Below are positions 1 to 8,645 of a DNA stretch of 64,000 bases, one piece after another. The translations under genes were made by a program, and so were the position numbers. The notes below the pieces were generated by a model that saw only the letters and a list, made by a program, of their open reading frames with translations, did not search any database and was not told the origin of the DNA. The stretch covers positions 1,674,001-1,738,000 of the forward strand of contig CP135593.1 of NCBI GenBank assembly GCA_032388755.1. The letters are read 5' to 3'. Position 1 is the stretch's first letter, and each line of letters begins with the position of its first letter. The stretch is from Neisseria sp. DTU_2020_1000833_1_SI_GRL_NUU_006. GTDB taxonomy: Bacteria > Pseudomonadota > Gammaproteobacteria > Burkholderiales > Neisseriaceae.

Positions 1-380
1 TGACGCAGGCCGTAGTTGATGTCGAACGTGCCGTCCAAGTGCGGGTCGTTAATCAGACCTTTCCAACCCACCGTTGTACGCGGTTTTTCAAAATACACGC
101 GCATCACAATCAGCAATTCTTTTTCATATTTCTTGCGCAACACCAGCAAACGTTCGGCGTATTCCAAGGCGGCTTTGGGGTCGTGGATGGAACACGGACC
201 GATAATCACCAGCAGGCGGTTGTCCTTGCCGTGAACCAAATCGGCGATTTCATGCCGCGTGCGGTGTACCAGCCCCGCCGCTTCATCAGAAATCGGCAGC
301 TCGTACAAATGGGCAATCGGCGGCAGCAGCTCTTTGACTTCTCTAATCTTAATATCGTCGGTAGGGTGTTGTTTGGTCAT
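1..380 (-). CDS. aroG: 3-deoxy-7-phosphoheptulonate (DAHP) synthase, N-terminal part
   Basis: This is the 5' part of a class I DAHP synthase, which joins phosphoenolpyruvate and erythrose 4-phosphate in the first step of the shikimate pathway in the cytoplasm. The frame is cut by the left window edge, leaving about 126 residues. It begins MTKQHPTDDIKIREVKELLP and contains the family signatures VIIGPCSIHDPKAALEYAE (near residue 60) and MRVYFEKPRTTVGWKGLIND (near 95). The start is the only ATG that fits the family's N-terminus. It is transcribed leftward, away from tsaD, across a 424-base AT-rich gap. Which amino acid inhibits it cannot be told from this fragment; aroG is the usual name in Neisseria. 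Confidence 0.93.
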   Translation of the reverse strand, partial: MTKQHPTDDIKIREVKELLPPIAHLYELPISDEAAGLVHRTRHEIADLVHGKDNRLLVIIGPCSIHDPKAALEYAERLLVLRKKYEKELLIVMRVYFEKPRTTVGWKGLINDPHLDGTFDINYGLR

Positions 381-804
381 TGTTATTGCTTTCAAATTCA
401 GATAAATCGGAGCATAGATTACCTTCTTTACCTGTTTTAAACAAGCCTTCTCTCAACTATTCAGCAATTTTATTTCAAAAAAACAATTTTTACGTATTTT
501 AAAGCATTAAAAATTATAAAATATAAAAATATAAGCAATAATATTTCCATCAATTAAATCTAAAAATCAAAATTGCCGACAATCCTCCCACCTGATGCTT
601 CTTTAGTATGTCTAATATAATCAAATTTAAATAACAAAAACCCAGACAATAAAAATACTCAGTATAACCGGATAGCAAACCCAACTCCGTATCATATATA
701 TATGATATAGCCTCTACCACTGCATATTCCCTAACCGCAAGCAAGCCAAGCCCACCTGAAATCCGTTAAAATACCGCATCCTTATTTTCAGACGACCTCA
801 AACC
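381..804. other. AT-rich divergent intergenic region between aroG and tsaD
   Basis: About 420 bases with long A/T runs (around 470-545 and 690-715) lie between two divergent genes, so promoters for both should be here. I could not pick a convincing -35/-10 pair. One uptake sequence (reverse orientation, 787-799) lies directly before the tsaD start codon. A 64-codon frame on the minus strand (550-744) opens only with TTG and resembles nothing I know; I do not call it a gene. Confidence 0.5.
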
Positions 805-1866
805 ATGTTGGTACTTGGAATCGAATCATCCTGCGATGAAACGGGCGTTGCGCTTTACGATACCGAACGCGGCCTGTTGGCGCACCATCTTCACACCCAA
901 ATGGCGATGCACGCCGAATACGGCGGCGTTGTCCCCGAACTTGCCAGCCGCGACCACATCCGCCGTGTCGTGCCGCTGACGCAGGGCTGTTTGCAGGAAG
1001 CGGGCGTTTCCTATGACGACATCGATGCCGTCGCCTACACCCAAGGGCCGGGCTTGGGCGGCGCGCTTCTGGCGGGTGCGGGCTACGCCAACGCTTTGGC
1101 GTTTGCCTTGAACAAACCCGTCATTCCCGTCCACCATCTCGAAGGCCATTTGCTCTCCCCGCTTTTGGCGGACGACAAACCCGAATTTCCGTTCGTCGCC
1201 CTGCTGGTTTCGGGCGGACATACACAGTTTATGGCGGTGCGCGGCATCGGCGATTACACGCTGATGGGCGAAAGCGTCGATGACGCGGCAGGCGAGGCGT
1301 TCGACAAAACCGCCAAACTCTTAGGTTTGCCGTATCCCGGCGGCGCGAAGTTGTCCGAACTGGCGAAGCTGGGCAACCCCGATGCCTTCTCGTTCCCGCG
1401 CCCCATGCTCCATTCGCACGATTTGCAGATGAGCTTCTCTGGTTTGAAAACCGCCGTTCTGACCGCCGTCGAAAAAGTCCGCGCCGAAAACGGCGGCGAA
1501 ATTCCCGAGCAAACGCGCAACGACATCTGCCGCGCGTTTCAAGACGCGGTGATTGACGTCCTCGCCGTCAAAGCCAAAAAAGCCTTGTTGGATACCGGAT
1601 TCAGAACTTTGGTCGTCGCAGGCGGCGTCGGGGCAAACTGGAAGCTGCGCGACGAATTTTCCCGCTTAAGCGTCAAACAGCCGTCTGAAAAAGGCAAACC
1701 CAAGCCTAAGGAAGAAAAAATCAAAGTCTGTTTTCCGCCTATGGAATACTGCACCGACAACGGCGCGATGATTGCCTTCGCCGGCGCGATGAGGTTGCAG
1801 GAGCGGCAGCCCGTCGGCGCGTTCAACGTCAAACCGCGCTGGCCGCTGTCGGATATTGTGAAATAG
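805..1866 (+). CDS. tsaD: tRNA N6-adenosine threonylcarbamoyltransferase TsaD
   Basis: TsaD transfers the threonylcarbamoyl group onto A37 of tRNAs that read ANN codons, working with TsaB, TsaE and TsaC. The 353-residue length fits the Kae1/TsaD/Qri7 family. The N-terminus [19 protein letters not shown] is the ASKHA phosphate-binding signature, HHLEGH (about residues 110-115) supplies the metal-binding histidines, and ALLVSGGHT and [12 protein letters not shown] are conserved nucleotide-site motifs. An uptake sequence sits in the 20 bases before the start. The gene stands alone, converges on the secreted repeat-protein gene and shares a hairpin with it. Confidence 0.97.
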   Translation: MLVLGIESSCDETGVALYDTERGLLAHHLHTQMAMHAEYGGVVPELASRDHIRRVVPLTQGCLQEAGVSYDDIDAVAYTQGPGLGGALLAGAGYANALAFALNKPVIPVHHLEGHLLSPLLADDKPEFPFVALLVSGGHTQFMAVRGIGDYTLMGESVDDAAGEAFDKTAKLLGLPYPGGAKLSELAKLGNPDAFSFPRPMLHSHDLQMSFSGLKTAVLTAVEKVRAENGGEIPEQTRNDICRAFQDAVIDVLAVKAKKALLDTGFRTLVVAGGVGANWKLRDEFSRLSVKQPSEKGKPKPKEEKIKVCFPPMEYCTDNGAMIAFAGAMRLQERQPVGAFNVKPRWPLSDIVK

Positions 1867-1880
1867 TGTGCGGCAAAGAA

Positions 1881-1927
1881 AAAAGGTCGTCTGAAAACCC
1901 AAACCCAAGTTTTCAGACGACCTTTTT
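1881..1927. terminator. Inverted DUS pair, bidirectional terminator
   Basis: Two uptake sequences face each other (AAAAGGTCGTCTGAAAAC ... GTTTTCAGACGACCTTTTT), giving a stem of about 17 bp with A and T flanks. It lies between two convergent genes and can stop transcription from both sides. Confidence 0.85.
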
Positions 1928-1939
1928 AGAGCATCCCCA

Positions 1940-2662
1940 TTATTCGATATTTTTTTGTCCTTGCGGCAACTCCTGTTTTTCAACTGTCCACTGACTTTCT
2001 GCCGTCTCCTGCTCTTTGAATACGTCCTCTCCTCCTTGTTCTTTAAATATTTCCTGTACGTTTAACAACTCTGGTTCTCCACCTGATTTCCGTTGCAGCA
2101 ATAACTCCTGCTCTTTCAACAATTCCTGTCGGCGTAAAAGTTCTTGTTCCTTCAACAACTCCTGCCGATGCAAAGACTCTTGCTCTTTCAGTAATTTTTG
2201 TTGACTCAAAGATTGTCGCTCTTGAGGCTGCTCCTGACCTTCAATCTGTTCACTTTCTTGCTGCCGCTTAAATATTTCACCTTTTTTATATACCTGCCCT
2301 TTTCCATATGGCCGATAATATTCAACCAGATCACCATTCCATCTGACGAAATAGCCCCTGTCTTGTTCATATTTCGGACAAGGCGTATACCAAGAATTAT
2401 CTCCTTCCGAACAGTAACTCAAATACAGTTTTCCGCCTTTTTTCACATACCCCTTTACCTTACCGCTACCACCGGGACCGTCTGAACGCCCTTCATGCCA
2501 TTCGCCCGTAATTATATATCTTGATGATTGTTTAATATTGAAATACTTACCGTAAACACCATCCGGAATATCACGAACATACCCCCAACTACCTGTAAAA
2601 TCGGCAGATATTGCATTACCCACGAGCAAAGCAGCATACACCCCAAAAATATATTTTTTCAT
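1940..2662 (-). CDS. Secreted hypothetical protein with Gln/Glu-rich LLKEQE repeats
   Basis: I do not recognise this protein. It has 240 residues and a signal peptide (MKKYIFGVYAALLVGNAISA, about 1-20, no lipobox). Residues about 21-115 form a compact part rich in Gly, Tyr and Trp (ADFTGSWGYVRDIPDGVYGK, later LYLSYCSEGDNSWYTPCPKY) with two nearby cysteines. From about residue 118 on, the protein is almost all Gln, Glu, Leu and Lys, with near-tandem copies of LLKEQE(L/S)L(H/R)RQE, likely a long amphipathic helix or coiled coil. The start is followed by a normal signal peptide. Neighbours give no hint of function. Periplasmic or surface location is inferred from the signal peptide only. Confidence 0.75.
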   Translation of the reverse strand: MKKYIFGVYAALLVGNAISADFTGSWGYVRDIPDGVYGKYFNIKQSSRYIITGEWHEGRSDGPGGSGKVKGYVKKGGKLYLSYCSEGDNSWYTPCPKYEQDRGYFVRWNGDLVEYYRPYGKGQVYKKGEIFKRQQESEQIEGQEQPQERQSLSQQKLLKEQESLHRQELLKEQELLRRQELLKEQELLLQRKSGGEPELLNVQEIFKEQGGEDVFKEQETAESQWTVEKQELPQGQKNIE

Positions 2663-2770
2663 CGTAACCTTTTTATTCGATAAATAATAAACGTTTGGAA
2701 TTTTATGACGTTACAGATTTTATGTCTATGCCATTCAAGATGAAATTCGGAAGGGCATTTTCACAATCAT

Positions 2771-2807
2771 AAAAAAGTCGTCTGAAACATTTTTCAGACG
2801 ACCTTTT
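2771..2807. terminator. Inverted DUS pair downstream of secB
   Basis: AAAAAAGTCGTCTGAAA and TTTCAGACGACCTTTT form a short-loop hairpin 20 bases past the secB stop on the leftward strand. The left copy has AGTCGTCTGAA, one base different from the main dialect. Confidence 0.75.
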
Positions 2808-2826
2808 GACAAACAGGGAACGCGGA

Positions 2827-3261
2827 TTATGCGTTGCCTTCTTGTTGTTGCTGGTACATAGCTTCGAAGTTGATCGGAGCAAGCAGTACGGGCGGGAAGC
2901 CGGCGCGGGTTACGCTGGTGGAAATGGCTTCGCGTGCGTAAGGGAAGAGGATGTTCGGGCAGGCTACGCCTAAGAGCAGTTGAACGTCTTCTTCAGGGAT
3001 ATTTTCCAGACGGAAGATGCCGCTTTGAGTCACTTCGTTGAGGAACATGGTGCGTTCGGCGTTGAGTTTGGCGGTTACGGTAACGGTTACGTCAACGTTG
3101 TAGTAGCCGTCTTCCAGCTTCTCGCTGTTGGTGGAAACGCGCATATCGACTTCAGGCTCGCCTTGTTCCAAGAAGATTTGGGGGGCATTGGGCACTTCCA
3201 AAGACAGGTCTTTGACGAACAGGCGTTCGATGCTGAATACGGGTTGCAATTCTTCGCTCAT
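2827..3261 (-). CDS. secB: Protein-export chaperone SecB
   Basis: SecB is a tetrameric cytoplasmic chaperone that keeps precursor proteins unfolded and hands them to SecA. The 144-residue product has the family core: [19 protein letters not shown] near residues 8-26, the strand pair [14 protein letters not shown], and [19 protein letters not shown] (about 95-113), the conserved SecA-contacting region. The tail ends in [13 protein letters not shown]. It lies 25 bases after grxC on the same strand, so the two are probably co-transcribed. Confidence 0.96.
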   Translation of the reverse strand: MSEELQPVFSIERLFVKDLSLEVPNAPQIFLEQGEPEVDMRVSTNSEKLEDGYYNVDVTVTVTAKLNAERTMFLNEVTQSGIFRLENIPEEDVQLLLGVACPNILFPYAREAISTSVTRAGFPPVLLAPINFEAMYQQQQEGNA

Positions 3262-3286
3262 TTTGTTTTCCTAGTTGGGTTTAAAG

Positions 3287-3544
3287 TTACGGGTTTAATA
3301 AAGAATCCAGCCTGCCTTCGCGGTGCAGGCCGTACAAATCGGTGAAGCCGCCGACGTGGGTATCGCCGATGAAAATTTGCGGTATGCTGCGCTGCCCGGA
3401 AAGCTGCTGCATTTCGGCAAAGGCTTCGGGGCTTCGGTCTACGCGGATTTCGTTGATTTCGGCGACGCCCAGCGAATGCAGCAGCTTTTTGGCCATGGTG
3501 CAGTAGGGGCAGAATGCGCCTGTATACATCGTAACGGTTTGCAT
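3287..3544 (-). CDS. grxC: Glutaredoxin 3
   Basis: A small cytoplasmic glutathione-dependent thiol oxidoreductase of 85 residues. The dithiol active site is CPYC (residues 12-15 from the chosen start), followed by the TxPxxF-like stretch SGQRSIPQIFIGDTHVGGFT with the cis-proline and the GG(F/C)xD glutathione site. I start at MQTVTMYTGAFCPYC because this gives the normal glutaredoxin N-terminus; an in-frame ATG ten codons upstream would add an unusual extension. It lies just upstream of secB on the same strand. Confidence 0.94.
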   Translation of the reverse strand: MQTVTMYTGAFCPYCTMAKKLLHSLGVAEINEIRVDRSPEAFAEMQQLSGQRSIPQIFIGDTHVGGFTDLYGLHREGRLDSLLNP

Positions 3545-3751
3545 GATTGTTTTCAGAGTTCTAATGGGGTTCACTATATGGGCATATGGTTTATTTTACA
3601 ATACTTGAAATCGGCTATTTTGCCTGAATCTTTGTTTTCGGGGCGTAAGGGCTGCCTGCCGCCCATGTGCCAAAACGCCGTTTTTAAAGTATGATAAACG
3701 GCAATCCGAACCGCTTTTGTCATTTGTTTTCCACAAAACCGACGGCAAGCG

Positions 3752-3853
3752 GATGGTAGATTAAATTTGAGTCAGAAGAGCAACACAATCAGCCGATCAT
3801 TTTTCAGGTTTGGGCAAAGCAAAACCGGGCTGGTTCAAATTTAATCTACTATA
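3752..3853. repeat. Divergent Correia-type element upstream of rng
   Basis: A ~100-bp element with perfect 14-bp inverted ends (TAGATTAAATTTGA and its complement). The right end CTGGTTCAAATTTAATCTACTATA differs in only a few bases from the right end of the standard 107-bp CREEs in this window (CTGGTTTAAATTTAATCCACTATA). The interior is unrelated to the standard CREE core. It stops about 30 bases before the rng start codon. Confidence 0.65.
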
Positions 3854-3882
3854 TTTCTTATTAAAAATCAGGAACTAAAACC

Positions 3883-5376
3883 ATGCTTTCAGGAATCCCT
3901 ATCCCGAAGGATGCTATCCGCCCGCCCGAAACCGTGCTCGTCAACATTACGCCGCAGGAAACGCGCGTGGCGGTGTTGGAAGAAAACAATATCTGCGAGC
4001 TGCACATCGAACGCAACAGCGGCCATAGTCTGGTCGGGAATATTTATCTGGGCGTGGTACGCCGCGTGTTGCCGGGAATGCAGAGCGCGTTCATCGACAT
4101 CGGTTTGGAACGCGCCGCGTTTTTGCACATCGTCGATGTTCTCGAACAACGCCGCAATCCCGAAGAAACGCAGCGCATTGAGCATATGTTGTTCGAAGGG
4201 CAGTCGGTTTTGGTACAGGTCATCAAAGACCCGATTAACACCAAAGGCGCGCGCCTTTCCACTCAAATTTCGTTAGCAGGGCGATTCCTCGTCCACCTTC
4301 CGCAGGAAGACCACATCGGCATTTCCCAGCGCATCGAAGACGATGCCGAACGCAACAGCCTGCGCGAACGTCTGACCAACCTGCTGCCCGAAGATGCGTG
4401 CCACGGCTACATCATCCGCACCAACGCCGAAAACGCCACCGACGAGCAGCTTCAGTCCGACATCCACTACCTGACCAAAGTGTGGGAACACATTCAAGAA
4501 CAAGCAAAAATCCAGCCGCCGGAAACCCTGCTTTATCAGGATTTGCCTTTGAGCCTGCGCGTGTTGCGCGATATGTTCAGCCTCGACACGCAAAAAATTC
4601 TCGTCGATTCAACCGAAAACCACCGCCGCATGACCCGTTTCGCCGAGCAATACGTCCACGGCGCCTTGGGCAAGATAGAGTTGTTCAAAGGCGAACGCCC
4701 GCTGTTTGAAACCCACAACGTCGAGCAGGAAATCAGCCGCGCCCTGCAACCGCGCGTCAACCTCAACTTCGGCAGCTACCTGATTATCGAGTCCACCGAA
4801 GCCATGACCACGATAGACGTGAACACCGGCGGCTTCGTCGGCGCGCGCAACTTCGACGAAACTATCTTCCGCACCAACCTCGAAGCCTGCCACACCATCG
4901 CCCGCGAATTACGGTTGCGCAACCTTGGCGGCATCATCATCATCGACTTCATCGACATGGCGCAGGAAGCGCACCGCGAAGCCGTGTTGCAAGAACTTGC
5001 CAAAGCCCTCGCCTTCGACCGCACCCGCGTTACCCTCAACGGCTTCACCAGCTTGGGTTTGGTCGAGCTGACCCGCAAACGTTCGCGCGAAAACCTCAGC
5101 CAAATCCTCTGCGAACCCTGCCCCTCCTGCCAAGGCAGGGGTCGTCTGAAAACGCCGCAGACCATCTGCTACGAAATCCAGCGCGAAATCGTCCGCGAAG
5201 CCCGCCGTTACGACGTGCAGTCCTTCCGCATCCTCGCCGCGCCCAACGTCATCGACCTCTTCCTCGACGAAGAATCGCAATCGCTGGCGATGCTCATCGA
5301 CTTTATCGGCAAACCGATTTCGCTGGCAGTCGAAACCGCTTACACGCAGGAACAATACGATATTGTGTTGCTGTAA
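3883..5376 (+). CDS. rng: Ribonuclease G
   Basis: RNase G is a single-strand endoribonuclease that matures the 5' end of 16S rRNA and takes part in mRNA turnover. The protein has 497 residues, the expected length for RNase G without the long C-terminal scaffold of RNase E. An S1-like domain (GNIYLGVVRRVLPGMQSAFI) is near residues 50-70; the catalytic region TTIDVNTGGFVG and GGIIIIDFIDM (about 305-360) has the metal-binding aspartates; CEPCPSCQGRG (near 410) is the zinc-link. Start ATG follows a GGAAC-type site. An uptake sequence lies inside the gene and encodes GRLK right after the zinc-link cysteines. A divergent Correia element abuts the promoter region. Confidence 0.95.
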   Translation: MLSGIPIPKDAIRPPETVLVNITPQETRVAVLEENNICELHIERNSGHSLVGNIYLGVVRRVLPGMQSAFIDIGLERAAFLHIVDVLEQRRNPEETQRIEHMLFEGQSVLVQVIKDPINTKGARLSTQISLAGRFLVHLPQEDHIGISQRIEDDAERNSLRERLTNLLPEDACHGYIIRTNAENATDEQLQSDIHYLTKVWEHIQEQAKIQPPETLLYQDLPLSLRVLRDMFSLDTQKILVDSTENHRRMTRFAEQYVHGALGKIELFKGERPLFETHNVEQEISRALQPRVNLNFGSYLIIESTEAMTTIDVNTGGFVGARNFDETIFRTNLEACHTIARELRLRNLGGIIIIDFIDMAQEAHREAVLQELAKALAFDRTRVTLNGFTSLGLVELTRKRSRENLSQILCEPCPSCQGRGRLKTPQTICYEIQREIVREARRYDVQSFRILAAPNVIDLFLDEESQSLAMLIDFIGKPISLAVETAYTQEQYDIVLL

Positions 5377-5380
5377 AGAC

Positions 5381-5424
5381 AAAAGGTCGTCTGAAAACAG
5401 AATCGGGTTTTCAGACGACCTTTT
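5381..5424. terminator. Inverted DUS pair after rng
   Basis: AAAAGGTCGTCTGAAAAC ... GTTTTCAGACGACCTTTT begins about five bases after the rng stop codon; long stem, T run on the exit side. Confidence 0.85.
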
Positions 5425-5533
5425 GGCAAGATTGGCAAACAATTCAAGTGCAGTATTCCTTTAGATAAACAATTTCCAACATACCAAGCAGAACCCACGC
5501 CGAAGGAACCCAATAAAGTACGGAAAAAACAAC

Positions 5534-5575
5534 AAAAAGGTCGTCTGAAAACCAGCCGCCCCTTTCAGACGACCT
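5534..5575. terminator. Second inverted DUS pair between rng and the two-component genes
   Basis: Another facing DUS pair about 110 bases beyond the rng terminator, without a T run after it, so perhaps a weak terminator or only paired uptake sites. It lies some 60 bases before the response-regulator start. Confidence 0.55.
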
Positions 5576-5634
5576 CCCGCTAAACCCTTCCTAATTTTCC
5601 CCTGCTATCCTTCCCGCTGATTAAGGAGAACACC

Positions 5635-6306
5635 ATGCGCGTATTGCTTGCAGAAGACGACCACATGATTGCCCAAGCCGTAGCCGCCAACCTCAAAGAC
5701 AGCGGCTATGCCGTCGATTGGGTCAAAAACGGCAGCCAAGTTTCTACCGCCCTTCAGGCGCAGAACTACGACTTGCTGCTGCTCGACCTCGGACTGCCTG
5801 GCAAAGACGGGTTGGACGTCCTCACCCAAATCCGACACGAAGGCAGCAAAACCCCTGTCCTCATCGTTACCGCCCGCGACGACCTCCACAGCCGCCTCAA
5901 CGGACTGGACGGCGGCGCCGACGACTACATCGTCAAACCCTTCGACATGGCGGAGCTGCAAGCCCGTATGCGCGCCGTCCTGCGCCGCCACAGCGGCCAC
6001 AGCCAAACCCTGCTGACCAACGGCGCGCTCACCCTCAACCCCGCCACCTACCAAGTCGAAGTCAAAGGACAAGACAAACCCGTCCTCCTGAGCAACAAAG
6101 AATTTGCCGTCCTCCAAGCCCTGATGATGCGTCCCGGCATCATCCTCTCCCGCAGCGACCTTGAAGACAAAATCTACGGCTGGGGCGAAGAAGTCGAAAG
6201 CAACGCCGTCGATTTCCTCATCCACGCCCTACGGAAAAAGCTCGGCAAAGAACACATCCAAAACGTACGCGGCGTAGGCTGGCTGGTAGCCAAAGAGGTC
6301 GTCTGA
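5635..6306 (+). CDS. OmpR/PhoB-family response regulator (QseB/PmrA-like)
   Basis: Two-component response regulator of 223 residues. The receiver domain (about 1-115) has acidic residues E7/D8/D9, the phosphoacceptor D51 in YDLLLLDLGLPGKDG, and K at VKPFDM. The C-terminal winged helix (about 125-220) ends in DFLIHALRKKLG and VRGVGW, typical of OmpR-type DNA binding. Start ATG follows AAGGAGAACACC. The last codons and stop (GAG GTC GTC TGA) are themselves a DUS. The sensor kinase follows after about 75 bases, so the pair is a unit. It could be the orthologue of a named neisserial regulator (MisR or BasR type); I cannot decide between them, so no symbol is given. Confidence 0.9.
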   Translation: MRVLLAEDDHMIAQAVAANLKDSGYAVDWVKNGSQVSTALQAQNYDLLLLDLGLPGKDGLDVLTQIRHEGSKTPVLIVTARDDLHSRLNGLDGGADDYIVKPFDMAELQARMRAVLRRHSGHSQTLLTNGALTLNPATYQVEVKGQDKPVLLSNKEFAVLQALMMRPGIILSRSDLEDKIYGWGEEVESNAVDFLIHALRKKLGKEHIQNVRGVGWLVAKEVV

Positions 6307-6382
6307 AACCCCAATCCGCGCATCCATGCCCGCCCATGCCATAATTAATAACAAAACCTAAAACAGCCTCACCAAACACACT

Positions 6383-7717
6383 ATGCATCACTTCATCCAG
6401 ACCCTCAAACAATCCCTGCAAGTCCGTATCAGCATCGCCCTGATACTGATGTTCCTGCCTTTGTCCATCATCGCAGGCGCATTCTCCTATTACCAAACCT
6501 ACCATGAAGCCGAAGAGCTTCAGGACGACCTGTTGCGCCAAACCGCCGCCTACATCAACCCCAAAACCACCGACTACACAAAAATAGGCAGCGAAAACCA
6601 CATCCTCATCCAAACCTTCGGACAAGAAGACACCGTCCCTTTGTCCGACACACTCGGCGAAGGATTCCACACCATCAAAGGCAGCGTTGATGACGACGAT
6701 GACGATGATGACGACGACGAATACCGCGCCTACATCCGCCAAACCCCGCAAGGCAAAATCGCCGTACTCCAAGAAACCGAATACCGCGACGACCTCGCAG
6801 CCACCGCCGCCTACCAAAGCGTCCTCCCGCTGCTCATCGCCCTGCCCCTCATGATCCTGCTGACCGTATGGATCACCTACCGCGCCATGCGCCCCGTCAA
6901 AACCCTTTCCGCCTCACTCGGCAAACGCCGTTCAGACGACCTCTCGCCGCTGGACGGAGAAGGCGTGCCCAGCGAAATACAAGGCTTCGTTACCGCCATC
7001 AACCAACTGCTGCAACGCACAGGCGAAAACATCCGTCGCCAGCAACGCTTCATCGCCGATGCCGCCCACGAACTGCGCAGCCCCCTGACCGCCCTCTCCC
7101 TTCAGGCAGAACGGCTCACCAAGCTGCCCCAATCGGACGAAGCCCGCGAACAGACCGGACTCATCCTCCAAAGCATACAGCGCAACCGCCACCTGCTCGA
7201 GCAGCTCCTGACCCACGCCCGCGCCCAAGGCTCCGAAACCCAACGCAACCTGACCGACATCAGCCTGCAAGCCCAGTTTCGCCGCGTGCTGCAAGAACTC
7301 ATGCCCCTCGCCCTTAACAAACAGCAAGACATCGGCGTCGCCGTCGAAAACGACCTGCGCATCCGAGCCGACGACACCGAAATCTACACCCTCATCAAAA
7401 CCTTCACCGACAACGCCATCCGCTACACCCCCGCAGGCGGCCGCATCGACATAGGTTTCAGCGAGACCCCGACCACCCTCACCATCTGGGTGGAAGACGA
7501 CGGCCCCGGTATCCCCGCCGCCGAACGCAGCCGCGTAACCGACGCCTTCTACCGCATACTCGGCACGGAACAACAAGGCACCGGACTCGGACTCTCCATC
7601 GCCGACGCCATCGCCAAACGCTACGGCGGCAAACTCATCCTCGCCGACAGCCGCAACTTCGCCCACGGCCTGCTGATACAGGCGGAACTCAACAAACAAC
7701 TGCTAGAAGCAGACTAA
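6383..7717 (+). CDS. Sensor histidine kinase with a ten-aspartate periplasmic tract
   Basis: Inner-membrane kinase partner of the preceding regulator, 444 residues. TM1 is about residues 17-36 (SIALILMFLPLSIIAGAFSY), a periplasmic loop of about 110 residues follows, TM2 is about 145-168. Then HAMP-like linker, H-box FIADAAHELRSPLTA with the phosphorylated His at 229, N-box DNAIRYTP, and G-boxes EDDGPGIP and GTGLGLSIADAIAKRYGG. The architecture resembles QseC/PmrB kinases. In the loop, residues 103-112 are all Asp followed by Glu, encoded by mixed GAT/GAC codons. Such an acidic patch suggests binding of divalent cations or cationic peptides, as in PhoQ; that is inference. Confidence 0.9.
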   Translation: MHHFIQTLKQSLQVRISIALILMFLPLSIIAGAFSYYQTYHEAEELQDDLLRQTAAYINPKTTDYTKIGSENHILIQTFGQEDTVPLSDTLGEGFHTIKGSVDDDDDDDDDDEYRAYIRQTPQGKIAVLQETEYRDDLAATAAYQSVLPLLIALPLMILLTVWITYRAMRPVKTLSASLGKRRSDDLSPLDGEGVPSEIQGFVTAINQLLQRTGENIRRQQRFIADAAHELRSPLTALSLQAERLTKLPQSDEAREQTGLILQSIQRNRHLLEQLLTHARAQGSETQRNLTDISLQAQFRRVLQELMPLALNKQQDIGVAVENDLRIRADDTEIYTLIKTFTDNAIRYTPAGGRIDIGFSETPTTLTIWVEDDGPGIPAAERSRVTDAFYRILGTEQQGTGLGLSIADAIAKRYGGKLILADSRNFAHGLLIQAELNKQLLEAD

Positions 7718-7723
7718 GCAAAC

Positions 7724-7763
7724 AAAAAGGTCGTCTGAAATCCGTTTTCAGACGACCTTCTTT
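7724..7763. terminator. Inverted DUS pair between sensor kinase and fabG
   Basis: AAAAAGGTCGTCTGAAA and TTTTCAGACGACCTTCTTTATTTT form a short-loop hairpin between two convergent genes. Confidence 0.8.
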
Positions 7764-7778
7764 ATTTTCCAAGCCGAA

Positions 7779-8525
7779 TCAAGGCATCAACATACCGCCG
7801 TTGACGTGCAGCGTTTGACCGGTGATGTATTTCGCTTGGTCGGAAGCGAGAAACAATACCGCATCCGCGATGTCCTGCGCTTCGCCGAATTTGCCCAGCG
7901 AAGTTTGCGCTTCGAAGGTTTTGCGGGTTTCTTCAGGCAGGGCGCGGGTCATGTCGGTATCGATAAAGCCTGGTGCGACGCAGTTGACGGTAATGCCGCG
8001 ACTGCCGACTTCGCGCGCCATGGATTTGGAGAAACCGATCAAGCCTGCTTTTGCCGCGGCATAGTTGGTTTGACCGGCATTGCCCATCACGCCGACGACG
8101 GATGTGATGTTGATGATGCGGCCGGCACGCTGCTTCATCATGCCGCGCAATACGGCTTTAGAGGCGCGGAACACGGATTTGAGGTTAACCTGCATGATGT
8201 CGTCCCACTCTTCTTCTTTCATACGCATCAGGAGGTTGTCGCGGGTGATGCCGGCGTTGTTGACCAGAATATCCAGCTTGCCGAACGCTTTTTCGATGTC
8301 GGCAATCAGATTTTCGATGGTTTCGGGTTCGGCAGAATTCAATGCACGGCCTTCACCGCCCCATTGCGCCAGACGCTCGCTAATCGCTGCCGCGCCGCTT
8401 TCGCTGGTCGCCGTGCCGATGACTTTGGCACCCGCCGCCGCCAGTGTGTCGGCAATCGCCGCGCCGATACCGCGCGATGCGCCTGTTACCAATGCGATTT
8501 TGCCGCTTAAATCTTGTGTGCTCAT
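7779..8525 (-). CDS. fabG: 3-oxoacyl-[acyl-carrier-protein] reductase FabG
   Basis: NADPH-dependent reduction of 3-oxoacyl-ACP in fatty-acid elongation; short-chain dehydrogenase fold, 248 residues. The nucleotide motif is VTGASRGIGAAIA (about 12-24), NNAGIT marks the structural Asn, and the catalytic Ser and Tyr-x3-Lys are in NITSVVG and YAAAKAG. The tail ITGQTLHVNGGMLMP is the usual FabG end. Start MSTQDLSGK is chosen because AAGGAAG lies seven bases upstream; a frame extension of 12 codons upstream lacks this. It is separate from fabD, fabH and plsX, unlike the fab cluster of E. coli. Confidence 0.96.
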   Translation of the reverse strand: MSTQDLSGKIALVTGASRGIGAAIADTLAAAGAKVIGTATSESGAAAISERLAQWGGEGRALNSAEPETIENLIADIEKAFGKLDILVNNAGITRDNLLMRMKEEEWDDIMQVNLKSVFRASKAVLRGMMKQRAGRIINITSVVGVMGNAGQTNYAAAKAGLIGFSKSMAREVGSRGITVNCVAPGFIDTDMTRALPEETRKTFEAQTSLGKFGEAQDIADAVLFLASDQAKYITGQTLHVNGGMLMP

Positions 8526-8645
8526 GTTTACTTCCTTGTTTTGGGAATGGAGTCTGTTCATTTCAGACGACCTTATAGCATAAATAGTGTGATGAATCTA
8601 ATTTTTGAGGTCGTCTGAAACAAAATAAGAAGCCTCCGTATTGTC

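Noticed and set aside
550..744. Small open frame upstream of aroG
   Set aside because: Starts only with TTG, has no ribosome-binding site, and lies in AT-rich intergenic DNA.
2016..2204. Cys/Ser/Asn-rich repeat frame, possible small secreted peptide
   Set aside because: It is the antisense reading of the Gln/Glu repeats of the real gene on the minus strand.
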